Positions 21,481 through 30,691 of a DNA stretch of 64,000 nt are shown piece after piece. Within the stretch, counting starts at the first letter, position 1. Every line of letters starts with the position of its first letter. Origin of the DNA: Pseudogymnoascus destructans (lineage: Eukaryota; Ascomycota; Leotiomycetes; Thelebolales; Thelebolaceae); contig NW_020167542.1 of assembly GCF_001641265.1 (NCBI RefSeq), forward strand, positions 248,001-312,000, in the 5' to 3' direction. The translations under genes and the position numbers were made by a program. A model generated the notes under the pieces. The model saw only the letters and a list, made by a program, of their open reading frames with translations, did no database searches and was not told the DNA's origin.

Positions 21481-21536
21481 AGCTGGCTAGGATCATTTGA
21501 GCCGGGTTTAACGATTGGCTAAAAGTTCGATGTATA

Positions 21537-23517
21537 CTCGGTGTTCCACCCACTCGCTTCGCTCGTAGGTGGCGACAGCGATCTGTGCACGCGACAGCGA
21601 TATGTGCATGTACACCACCACTTTGATACATAGATGAAATAATAATATTTGTCGTAACAACAACCCTCTATGATGCCTTTGAATAGCGATCCAAGTCGAG
21701 CTGACCATCTTATTGAGGCCCGGCAGTTCTACTTGAAACAACCAGATACTTATACAATTACTTGGGTTGCCCGCAAGTTTAATGTCAACCGTGAGACACT
21801 CCGACGACACATTACTACCCCTCTCCTTCCCCGCGGGGGTCAAAACCGAGTTTTATCTCAAGAACAAGATACTGCAGTTTGTCAATTTATATATGACCAA
21901 CTTAAGCGTGGGGTCCCTGCAAACCGATCAATGGTTTTACGGGCTGTTGCAGACTTGCGACCCGATCGTACGATCCCATCACAACGGTGGTTACAACGCT
22001 TCCTTAAGGCACACCCTGAATTCCACTCGATTCATACGAAGACTTTAAATACGCATAGAAAGCAGGCACAAAAGAAAGAGGTGTTTGAGGAATTTTTCCT
22101 TACATATAACGCACTTATTACAAAACACAACATTAAGCCATATAACTTATGGAATGTTGACGAGACTGGCTACATGATTGGATGTTATAAATCTACAGCT
22201 GTTATTGTGCCGATTGGCGTAAAGCAATGGACTGTTGATAATCCTGAGAATCGGCTCTCTGTTACTGTGATTGAGGGAGTAAATGCAAGTGGTACAGCAA
22301 TTGCAGAAGCCATTATCATTCCAGGGAAACTTCATATGGACTCATGGTATAATGATAACCTTGAGCCAAATGCTCTTGTTATCGTTAATGAGAGTGGGTA
22401 TTCAAACGACGACATTGCAATTCAATACCTCATCCATTTTATTCAACTATCTGCAGAGCATATGGCACCAGACGACACCCGCCTCCTATTACTCGACGGC
22501 CATGACTCTCATAAAACGGAGCGCTTTATCACATTAGCAGAAGAGCATAACATTGTTATTTGCTGCCTTCCTGCTCATACTACGCATCTACTACAACCTC
22601 TTGATGTAGCAGTTTTTAAGCAGTGCAAACACTTCCATCAAAAGGCAGTTGATCAAGCAGTATGTAGCTATGACTATGAGTATAAGCTACGTACGTTCCT
22701 TTCCGACCTTCCACAAATCCGACAGCAATCCTTAACTGTCCGGACAATTCAATCAGGTTGGAGAAATGCAGGACTATATCCATATAATCCTCCACTAGTA
22801 ATTGATAAAATACAAGAGACCCGGAACCAAACACCAGACTATGAGCCATTTGCTTCGTACGACCTTATCTCAACTCCAAAAACTAGTGTGCAAACTATAC
22901 AGGCAATTAAACATTGGCAGAAGAGAGTAGAGGCAGCTTTCTCATCACCGTCAAGAGAAGGGTTTCAATCATTTGCACGTGGAACTACAGTTGTTTTACA
23001 TCGGGCTGAGCTCTATAAGACCGAGCTTGACATTGTTACCTTACGGTCAGCAGAGCAGAAAACAGCAAAGGCAAGGGCACGGAAATCGCTACAGAAGGGG
23101 GGGCAGTTATATGCATCAGACGCCCGACTGTTACATGAGGAGAAGGAAGCAAAATTACAAGCAAAGGCAGAGGCAAGAGTAGCAAAGGAATCAAAGCAAG
23201 TAGTAAAGCAGCTACAGGTGCAACAACGGAAAATTGAAATCGAAGAGCGAAGGGTTGAGAGGAAGAGGGTAGCAGAGCGGAAGAAGGTTGGGTTAAAATC
23301 CAAAGTGATAATTTTACGGTATGGTAAGGATCATAGTGATAGTAACATTGAGATTAGTAGCGACAGTAGTAGTGGAGATAGTGATAGTAGCTCTATTGAT
23401 TTTATTATTTAATTATATAGTTACATAGTTGCTATATGAGGCTTATTTCTTTCATTTTGTGTGTTGCACATATCGCTGTCGCCACCTACGAGCAAAGCGA
23501 GTGGGTGGAACACCGAG
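21537..23517 (+). mobile_element. Fot1/pogo-like DNA transposon (element 4), intact
   Basis: 1981 bp, TA on both sides (21535-21536; 23518-23519). The inverted repeat starts CTCGGTGTTCCACCCACTCG and runs about 49 bp with few mismatches. Inside the left end GCGACAGCGATMTGTGC-type repeats occur twice. The transposase is uninterrupted, so the element may be active. Confidence 0.9.
21670..23412 (+). CDS. Fot1/pogo-like DDE transposase, full length
   Basis: 580 aa, no intron. The N-terminal helix-turn-helix (ITWVARKFNVNRETLRRHI) is about residues 30-48 and the second DNA-binding region (IPSQRWLQRFLKAHPEFHSI) about 108-128. The catalytic Asp residues are in NVDETGYMIG (about 165), LLLDGHDSHKTERF (about 277) and HTTHLLQPLDVAVF (about 312). 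A long basic coiled-coil-like C-terminus (about 440-545) ends in a Ser/Asp-rich tail. It should mobilise its own element. It is from a different subfamily than the transposases at 362 and 49233. Confidence 0.93.
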   Translation: MMPLNSDPSRADHLIEARQFYLKQPDTYTITWVARKFNVNRETLRRHITTPLLPRGGQNRVLSQEQDTAVCQFIYDQLKRGVPANRSMVLRAVADLRPDRTIPSQRWLQRFLKAHPEFHSIHTKTLNTHRKQAQKKEVFEEFFLTYNALITKHNIKPYNLWNVDETGYMIGCYKSTAVIVPIGVKQWTVDNPENRLSVTVIEGVNASGTAIAEAIIIPGKLHMDSWYNDNLEPNALVIVNESGYSNDDIAIQYLIHFIQLSAEHMAPDDTRLLLLDGHDSHKTERFITLAEEHNIVICCLPAHTTHLLQPLDVAVFKQCKHFHQKAVDQAVCSYDYEYKLRTFLSDLPQIRQQSLTVRTIQSGWRNAGLYPYNPPLVIDKIQETRNQTPDYEPFASYDLISTPKTSVQTIQAIKHWQKRVEAAFSSPSREGFQSFARGTTVVLHRAELYKTELDIVTLRSAEQKTAKARARKSLQKGGQLYASDARLLHEEKEAKLQAKAEARVAKESKQVVKQLQVQQRKIEIEERRVERKRVAERKKVGLKSKVIILRYGKDHSDSNIEISSDSSSGDSDSSSIDFII

Positions 23518-23519
23518 TA

Positions 23520-23822
23520 CCTGGCTGGGGCCATGTTGTCGTCTGAGCCTTGCGTTAGAAACCAACATTTGATGCATATGCGGCGCCGCATTTAACAGCC
23601 CACGAAATATGTTGACGCGACCAGATTGAGCGACTCGCATATTGCGAAGTCGAATTTGACAGGAGCCTCGTCAGTAAACTTAGGCAACAGAGTTAGCTCT
23701 AGGTAGATTGGCGGGGTAGAAGGTTGTAATTGAAAGGTTTAATGCCTATAAAATGAACAGCATCCGCAATCTGTTCGACCTGATCCTCAAAACTGTGTAG
23801 TTTGTCAATTCTCTTCCCGAAG
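23520..23822. other. Probable promoter region of the small gene at 23823
   Basis: No gene seen. A TATAAAATG box lies at about 23747-23755, roughly 70 bases upstream of the chosen start. Confidence 0.35.
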
Positions 23823-24403
23823 ATGTCATCAAGAGCATTCTCGACAGCCCTTCACCGTGCGAAGGCGCTAAACTGGAAGCTGAACGGTACAACCCAAGAT
23901 ATAGAATGGGCTAAGCAGTCAGTTGAGGCCTCCATCGACCAAATACCAGCACTCGCCGGCAAGGTAGATAGTGCGGTCATCAAGTACGTTAACATGGCAC
24001 CATGCACAATTACGATATCATCCTAATGATTTGAAGTGGAGACCCACATCCTACAGGCGACGATCCGATGCACGTGTCAGGCGTGATCGGAAAGAGGAGT
24101 CTGAAGGGGAAGAATCGAGTTACTTCGTTTCACGCGTATCCAAATGGAGTGGTGAAGTTTTCTAACAAATCGCTGCCAACTGTCCAAGTTAATATAAGCG
24201 GGACCGCAGCAGCGGGTTCGGCATTGGGTTCAGCATCGGGTACAGCCTCAGGTACAGCAGCAGGAGCGGCATCGGGAAGTGGTAAACCACAGGCAGAGTA
24301 CTGGACTTGGAGTGCCGAGTACAATGATCATTACCATTGGAACGAGGATGGAAGCTGTGTGTGGCATAAGGCTAGTTCAAACGGGAGCGGCAAAGCGAAG
24401 TAG
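23823..24403 (+). CDS. Small unknown protein, probably spliced
   Basis: The first exon starts MSSRAFSTALHRAKALNWKL (23823) and runs to about 23975. The second part reads DDPMHVSGVIGKRSLKGKNR through a glycine/alanine/serine repeat (ASGTASGTAAGAASGSG, about 24220-24280) to a Trp/Tyr/His-rich ending (YWTWSAEYNDHYHWNEDGSC). A branch-point-like CTAAT (24022) and acceptor CTACAG (24056) mark the intron; the donor is not certain (candidates GTGCGG at about 23970 or GTACGT at about 23986). An upstream in-frame ATG exists at 23802. I do not recognise the family, and no secretion signal is obvious. Confidence 0.45.
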
Positions 24404-24635
24404 TTAGTGGGTGGGGCATGGGCTGCGGGATGTTATATGAAGCAAGCTGAACTGTTTCAATAGCGACGTAGTATCCAAGTGAGAGAGTATAAGGTTTACC
24501 TCACATTCCTCCATGTTGTGTGATGTATTTTTATATAATTAGATGGAAAGGGGAGTTGAAAGGACCTCGCTCACTGCCTCCTCATCGAGGTCCAACGGAA
24601 GTCTTCAACGCAACCCGAAATAGCCCAAAAAAGTT

Positions 24636-26225
24636 TTACCTCTTTGATGGTGCATCTCGGAGGAGCCACGGGTCTCCAAGGAGCTCTCTGGCTGTCATCC
24701 TGTCCTCTGGCACCCACCGAAGCATTTTACCAACGAACTCCAAAAACAGCTTTTTTTCTTCTCCTTGCAAAGATGGAGTACTGTCCCCAAGATCAAGGCC
24801 TGCTAAGGTCGGATCTTTATATAAGAACTTACCTTCGGAGTTGTCAGCAAAGTTATGCAAGCAGTGTTGACTAGTAATCTCGACATCTCTTACCATGGGA
24901 GTCAAAAAAAGGGCCTCCAAAGTATTCATTAACACTTGTACAAACTCTGCCGTCAGGATTTTCAATAGGAGGCTCCCATTTCCAGCTGCGTGCTTCCATT
25001 TCTCGATCAAGAAATTCCTTTGGGGGGGGACCTAGAAGTGCTATCATTTGCGCAAGATGTTCCTGACAATTGTACTTTCCAATATCTGAATGAATCCCTT
25101 CAAATAGATCTTTATTCTCCAACAAGTTCCAAATCTGTAGTTCTGTGAGAAAATAAAATATCTTCTGTGGATACAGAAGGTCCTACCAAAACACCGAGAT
25201 TCCAAATATCAGCACTGTAGGACCAGCCTATTCCGATAATCACTTCAGGTGCACGGTAGTGATCAGGCTGAATAGGATGAATATTGCGACGCGAATCGAC
25301 TATCCGTTGGGCGAGACCGAAATCGCCTATTTTCGGGAGAATGCCAAAAGACTTCAGTGGGCCAAATTCGTTGTGTGATCTATAGACAACTCGATCATCT
25401 TTGACTTTGCGAGCCATAGGATTAAGCGCTTGCGACCGGACAAAACTTTTGATTACTGAACGGTCCTCAAATCCAACCAAGATATTATCTGATTTGAGAT
25501 CTACCAGTATGAGTCAAGAATCAAAACGGTTCAGAACCACGGCATACCTGTATGGACAATGTGACACTCAGAGTGAAGATAATCGAGTCCCCGCAGAAGA
25601 AAAGTCAAATATACTTTGATCAGGTCTAAAGACAGCTTCCCATTTCTGCAGCGCTTCTGGAACAACCAAAGTGGTTCCCTCATAGGCTCATAAACCAAGC
25701 ATGTATGTAAACCGTGAGGTCCCTTCATTTCAAAGCTATTGAGTAGAGTTCGCACATATGGAAAACCTTCGTGCAGTGGGTTTGTATTAGCCAAAATTTT
25801 CGAGATTTGCAGCTCATGCTGAGCAGCTTCGGTGTCAACGAAATCGCAGTTGTTGATCTTTAATGCCACATAGGGCTTCGACTGCCAAATCCTACTATCG
25901 AAGGGATGAGCGTGAGGACGTATCAGAGCCAAATTTCAACTCACCGATTAACATCTTGAGCAAGCCAAACGGTAGAACAGCTACCCCACCCAAGCTTCAC
26001 AATGGTTTTGTACCTGTTGTTAAAAAAATCGCCGGGATTTGCAGGATAGAAATGATGGGGATTGTAGTCGGGAATGTGCTCTTCGTCGACTGTAGTGTCT
26101 GGCGGAAGGAGAGTAGGTGCCCCTGACGCTGTTGTGGCAGTGGCAGGTCGAAGCACCTTGGCTAGTGACGTTGAGATCTGTCGCATATTGAACGTAGGAA
26201 GGGATCGACGAATACTGACAAGCAT
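24636..26225 (-). CDS. SRPK-type serine/threonine protein kinase
   Basis: Five exons on the minus strand (26225-25945, 25891-25548, 25500-25187, 25134-24894, 24832-24636) join in frame to 458 aa. The glycine loop is KLGWGSCSTVWLA, the ATP lysine is in VALKINN, and the catalytic loop HTDLKSDNIL is created exactly across intron 2. DFG is in IGDFGLAQRI, followed by DHYRAPEVIIGIGWSYSADI and the typical ending VPEDRMTARELLGDPWL. SR-protein kinases phosphorylate Arg/Ser proteins of splicing; fungi carry many short paralogues of unclear substrate. The long spacer between kinase lobes seen in yeast Sky1 is very short here. All introns are GT-AG. The gene is intact despite transposon neighbours. Confidence 0.9.
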
Positions 26226-26810
26226 TGAGCGCTATGGAGCATCGCACCATAAATGATGGCACTTTCAATGCGTCGAAACTAACAAACATCACTTGGAGGG
26301 CTGCTATGCATCATTCCGTGAAAGAGGCTCGTATGCAGATGCTCATAGACACAAGTTGCGGATTAAAATAAGGCGTCGATCGGGAGTTGCCAGGATCGTC
26401 ATTTCTACTTTCGTACTAGGCCATTTTTGTCCCAACTAAGGATTATCAGTATCACGTGACCATGATGAGTCATGGGTAAACGAGAAGAGGACAGTAGAGG
26501 TAAAAGCACCGAAGCCAGCCAACCATGTCCCGTGGAGACGCAGGATGCGGCCTGTTGGAAGGCCAGAGGCAGATTTCAGAAACTAGCCAACCATCTCCCG
26601 TTTCCATGAAGCTGCTGTTATAATCGGAGACACAGACAGATTTCGGAATCGACCAACCATTCCACGTATTTAAGAGCTATTAGGCCGCTTCAATAGCCGC
26701 CACAAGTGGAGCAGTGTGGGCCTTGAGGCAGTCGAGGAACAGGGAAGCGGAAGGCTGACAACGGGGGACGGTTTTGGTGGTGGTCTTGGCGCGGGAGCGA
26801 TGGCAGCTCA
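26226..26810. other. Intergenic, no gene recognised
   Basis: Promoter side of the kinase gene, then sequence of unclear origin. A phrase CCAACCATSYCYCGT recurs three times (about 26519, 26586, 26651), hinting at old repeats. Confidence 0.3.
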
Positions 26811-26902
26811 GGGCATCCCGTCCGCTCTGCCATACATAAACTTGAGATCGGTGGATTAGTAGTTGGGTGGGTGACCACCAGCGAATACCCACTGTTGTAT
26901 GT
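26811..26902 (+). pseudogene. 5S rRNA, 5'-truncated copy
   Basis: The last about 90 nt of fungal 5S rRNA are recognisable: ATCCCGTCCGCTCTGCC, then TAGTAGTTGGGTGGGTGACC, CACCAGCGAAT and the 3' end GTTGTATGT followed by a T run (terminator-like). The expected first about 30 nt (ACATACGACCA...) are absent and replaced by unrelated sequence. Dispersed 5S genes and truncated 5S copies are normal in filamentous ascomycetes. Confidence 0.8.
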
Positions 26903-27299
26903 TTTTTGTCTTTTTATACCATAGATCTACCTTCTTCTCCTTGCTGGCGTGGCAGGTTTGCCGTGCCCACACATTTTTTTTGCCGGGAGGCATAATTTTG
27001 AAACCAACTGAACCTTAAAAGGGTAGGGGTTCTATTAGTACAATCTTAGAGCATTTTCAGAAGAGCATTATACAAACGCCGGTTCATGGCTATTATAGTC
27101 AAACATACAGACTTCATTCCTCTGTAATATGTATATGCTCAGTATCTGTCACTAGTATCCAGGTCTATCCACATTCGAGAACTAAACGCCATATCTAAAA
27201 CAGATCAAAACAAAAGAGGAAAACAAAACTTTGCGAGCCTCATATTTTGACTTTGATAGCCATAAAATGCTATGGCTAAACCATGACCCTACCATGCCT
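26903..27299. other. No gene seen
   Basis: T-rich stretch near 26970, then unremarkable sequence. Confidence 0.3.
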
Positions 27300-27521
27300 A
27301 ACCTTGGCGGCTCAAGAACAGCTTTCATTATTCTCCAAGCGTGATCTTATGTACCAACTCTACGTGGCTTTTGAAATACTCCAACTTTCGAGAACAAGTC
27401 CTTGCGACTTGCATGTTGGGTGAAAACACTCTATCTTAGCCTTCGGATCTTGTCCTTTAAGGTGAATGTTTTCAACGTGATTAATCATCGTCGCAGGGCC
27501 GCAAAATTCGCCCATCCTCTG

Positions 27522-28429
27522 TGTCATACTGACATTCGTTGCACTCAGTTTGCTATCAAACTCAAGAGCAAACTTAGAAATCTCCTCCTCAAACCTACAA
27601 GTCACTATACATATTTTGGCTTGTCACACCAACAACAAAAGCAATACTACTCAACGATTGCTACAACCCTCTATGATTCATTACACGTCATTGCTCCTTA
27701 GTTACTGGGCCGATATGACCACATAGCATATCTCTACAACCCTCTATGATTCATTACATGACATCACTCCTTAGTTACTGGGCTAATACTACACATGACA
27801 TATCTCTATCAACTAGAGGCCTAGGGACATGAACGATAGCTCCAAAAGCTTCTACAACCCTCTATGATTCATTACACGTCATCGCTCCTTAGTTACCCAC
27901 AAGATTGGTTAAGTTATGACATAATCTGTCTATAGGGATACTCTGACCTTGGACCTCCTTTCACTTCCTATAAGCTAGGACCCTAGGAGATGGTTCTATG
28001 GGATTCTCTTACGTCGACTACAGTTACCAAGCCTGGTTAGTCATGGAAAGTCTTGGAAAATGAGAGAACTACACTCCTTTAGCATAAATAGGATTGCCCT
28101 TTCCTTAAGAAAGGGCAAGCAGACAATACAGTAAATTGACTATCACATACTTCCACGTCTTTTCCAAGCTTCCAAGCATTGATCTTGTTACTCCTTGTTT
28201 CTGAAAAGTCAGTGAAGTGCTAACCTCTGACTTATCCCTGAGTTCTCAGACTAAACATTTGTTACAACTTGTCTAAACCACTCCACTACATCATACACCT
28301 GATTGCTGCGTTGTGGAATAGTCTAAGCTACGACCCTTTGGCTCTGTTTTCTAAGACAGTGTGTTTTCTTAGTAAAATCATCCCTTCCTTGGGTGGCTAG
28401 ATTCTCCATCTGGTGCACCCACCATTACA
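27522..28429 (+). repeat. Solo LTR family R, copy R3 (complete)
   Basis: 908 bp, TGTCATACTGACATTCG to CACCCACCATTACA, TSD CTCTG on both sides (27517-27521; 28430-28434). Three copies of a unit starting CTACAACCCTCTATGATTCA (about 27661, 27736, 27853) occur inside. No coding capacity. This is the reference copy for the family in this window. Confidence 0.9.
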
Positions 28430-28768
28430 CTCTGTTCATAGCTCTTCAATTCATCCCCGATGCAGAATGGGCACTGCTTCTTGCTGCATTCAAGGGGGAA
28501 AATGGGATCGAGGGTTCTGAGCTCAGGGGACTCTTCTTTGAAGATACTTGGTGGAGAAGTGCCGACGCGAAGACGGTATCAGTATCGTGAGGGAACCTCA
28601 CGGCTTTTGCAGATAGCCAGCATGAGTTCAGCGACCTAATTGCGACGCTTGACAGCATTTTGCGGTGTGATATCTGTGATGCGAGGACAGATAAGATCGA
28701 CTAACTGCGTCCTCTGTGGGATCTGATGCTCAACCACTGGCTCAATGTACTCTTCCTCCTGTTGTCTG

Positions 28769-29139
28769 TGTAAGGACACAGGGCACCCAGCTCACAGTAA
28801 TAGCATATGAGAGTGCGAGTGGGAGGCTAAACGGATGCTATCCTATAGGTCTACTACGAAGGATACAAAAAAGATGAAGGGGGAACCCCGTTGAGTCTGT
28901 TTCCTTAACTCCTGAAACGGGCCCGACTCGGTTATCCCAACCCTAGCCCTGAACCTTCCACCGCAACAGGTCTGCATCGGCCCTGAACCCTATACACTTA
29001 CCGTCCCCCACTATAGTGTAACTCGCTATATGCTCCTCTACTGGTTCGAAACCCCACTGAGTCGGATTCCATGCTTGTAGTGACCGTAACAGTTCTGAGA
29101 CAGGTTCTTCGAGTATCTAGGTACGGAGGCATCCTTACA
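28769..29139 (+). repeat. Solo LTR family S, copy S1
   Basis: 371 bp, TGTAAGGACACAGGG to GAGGCATCCTTACA, TSD GTCTG (28764-28768; 29140-29144). A second copy in opposite orientation is at 53908-54220. Confidence 0.9.
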
Positions 29140-29369
29140 GTCTGCTGTTATGCCTCTCAATGTCTTCTGTTGGGCGGCGGCGGAAGTATTCATCTCGGTA
29201 CTCTTGAGAGATAATGTTTCGACACCTAGTCCTTGCACTATCGATTGCGGCAGTAAGTCGCCGAACCTCTGCCTCGATGCTCGTCCTCTGAATTCTGTAC
29301 ATCCCAGCTTTTCAACTGCTCTCGCTTCTGCTCAAGTGCAGTGATAGCAGGATCAGGGGGGAGCGCGTC

Positions 29370-29765
29370 TGTTACGGCTACGGTAACATGACGTCATGGT
29401 TACAGGACCAGGGCCTAGTAACGTGACGTGTGAGTCACAGGGGGCAAGCGGGGTAGGCTGCCATGTGATGGGGCTAATGGATAGTTGCAGAAACTAGTGG
29501 ATATTGGATAGTTGAGCTATCCACGAACTATCCTGAATATCTAGCTATCCGCCAACTATCCAGATTACCCATGAGGCACGACGCCACTATATAAGTAGAT
29601 AGTATTTCCTTAGATAGGAGCTTCGTGCTCAACTCAATATAGTATTCTTTGCAATACTGTAACATGTTACTTGGGAAGCCTTTGTGTCTAATCCCCTGCC
29701 TCCTCTGTCAAGTCAACCTTATGCAAGAAACCTCTGTCTTCTATCATTTAGAAGTCAGCGTTACA
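29370..29765 (+). repeat. Solo LTR of the gypsy family at 3306
   Basis: 396 bp, TGTTACGGCTACGGTAAC to GTCAGCGTTACA, TSD GCGTC (29365-29369; 29766-29770). It has the 40-bp segment missing from the 15478-15834 LTR. Confidence 0.92.
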
Positions 29766-29782
29766 GCGTCTAGGTAATCGTC

Positions 29783-30691
29783 TGTAATGGTGGGTGCACC
29801 AGATGTGAGAATCCAGCCACCCAAGGAAGGGGATGATTTTACCAAGACAACACACTGTCTTAGGAAACAGAGCCAAAGGGTTGTAGCTTAGACTATTCCA
29901 CAATGCAGCAATCAAGTGTATGATGTAGTGGAGTGGTTTAGACAAGTTGTACAAATGTTGAGTCTGAGAACTCAGGGATAAGTCAGAGGTTAGCACTTCA
30001 CTGACTTTTCAGAAACAAGGAGTAACAAGATCAATGCTTGGAAGCTTGGAAAAGACGTGGAAGTATGTGATAGTCAATTTACTGTATTGTCTGCTTGCCC
30101 TTTCTTAAGGAAAGGGCAATCCTATTTATGCTAAAGTAGTGTAGTTCTCTCATTTTCCAAGACTTTCCATGACTAACCAGGCTTGGTAACTGTAGTCGAC
30201 GTAAGAGAATCCCATAGAACCATCTCCTAGGGTCCTAGCTTATAGGAAGTGAAAGGAGGTCCAAGGTCAGAGTATCCCTATAGACAGATTATGTCATAAC
30301 TTAACCAATCTTGTGGGTAACTAAGGAGCGATGACATGTAATGAATCATAGAGGGTTGTAGAAGCTTTTGGAGCTATCGTTCATGTTCCTAGGCCTCTAG
30401 TTGATAGAGATATGTCATGTGTAGTATTAGCCCAGTAACTAAGGAGTGATGTCATGTAATGAATCATAGAGGGTTGTAGAGATATGCTATATGGTCATAT
30501 CAGCCCAGTAACTAAGGAGCAATGACGCGTAATGAATCATAGATGGTTGTAGCAATCGTTGAGTAGTATTGCTCTTGTTGTTGGTGTGATAAGCCAAAAT
30601 ATATATAGTGACTTGTAGGTTTGAGGAGGAGATTTCCAAGTTTGCTCTTGAGTTTGATAGCAAACTGAGTGCAACGAATGTCAGTATGACA
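29783..30691 (-). repeat. LTR family R, copy R4 (mismatched flanks)
   Basis: 909 bp and complete in both ends on the minus strand, but the flanks differ (TCGTC at 29778-29782 versus GAGCT at 30692-30696), so no target duplication is seen. It joins the DUF3435-like relic to the Mutator-like gene. Confidence 0.85.

Larger units (their letters stand above)
27300..29369 (-). pseudogene. DUF3435/FluG-domain-like protein, C-terminal relic in pieces
   Basis: On the minus strand three pieces separated by solo LTRs read as one protein tail. 29369-29140: ALPPDPAITALEQKREQLKS, then ISQEYRDEYFRRRPTEDIER. 28768-28430: EEEYIEPVVEHQIPQRTQLV and VAELMLAICKSREVP. 27521-27300: FCGPATMINHVENIHLKGQD and IECFHPTCKSQGL, a C2H2-like pair. 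That order (helical block, PER-type motif, CKxRE, then C-terminal fingers) is what I know from fungal DUF3435 proteins, the family of tyrosine recombinases that includes Starship captains. Stops and frameshifts are present, and the catalytic N-terminal part is not in the window: LTR R4 and a Mutator-like gene lie where it should be. Confidence 0.45.

Noticed and set aside
26680..26892. Minus-strand frame of 70 aa near the 5S copy
   Set aside because: It overlaps the 5S rRNA sequence and has no recognisable domain.
29041..29066. GGTTCGAAACCCC resembling a tRNA B box
   Set aside because: It lies inside solo LTR S1, no A box or cloverleaf can be drawn around it, and no T run follows.
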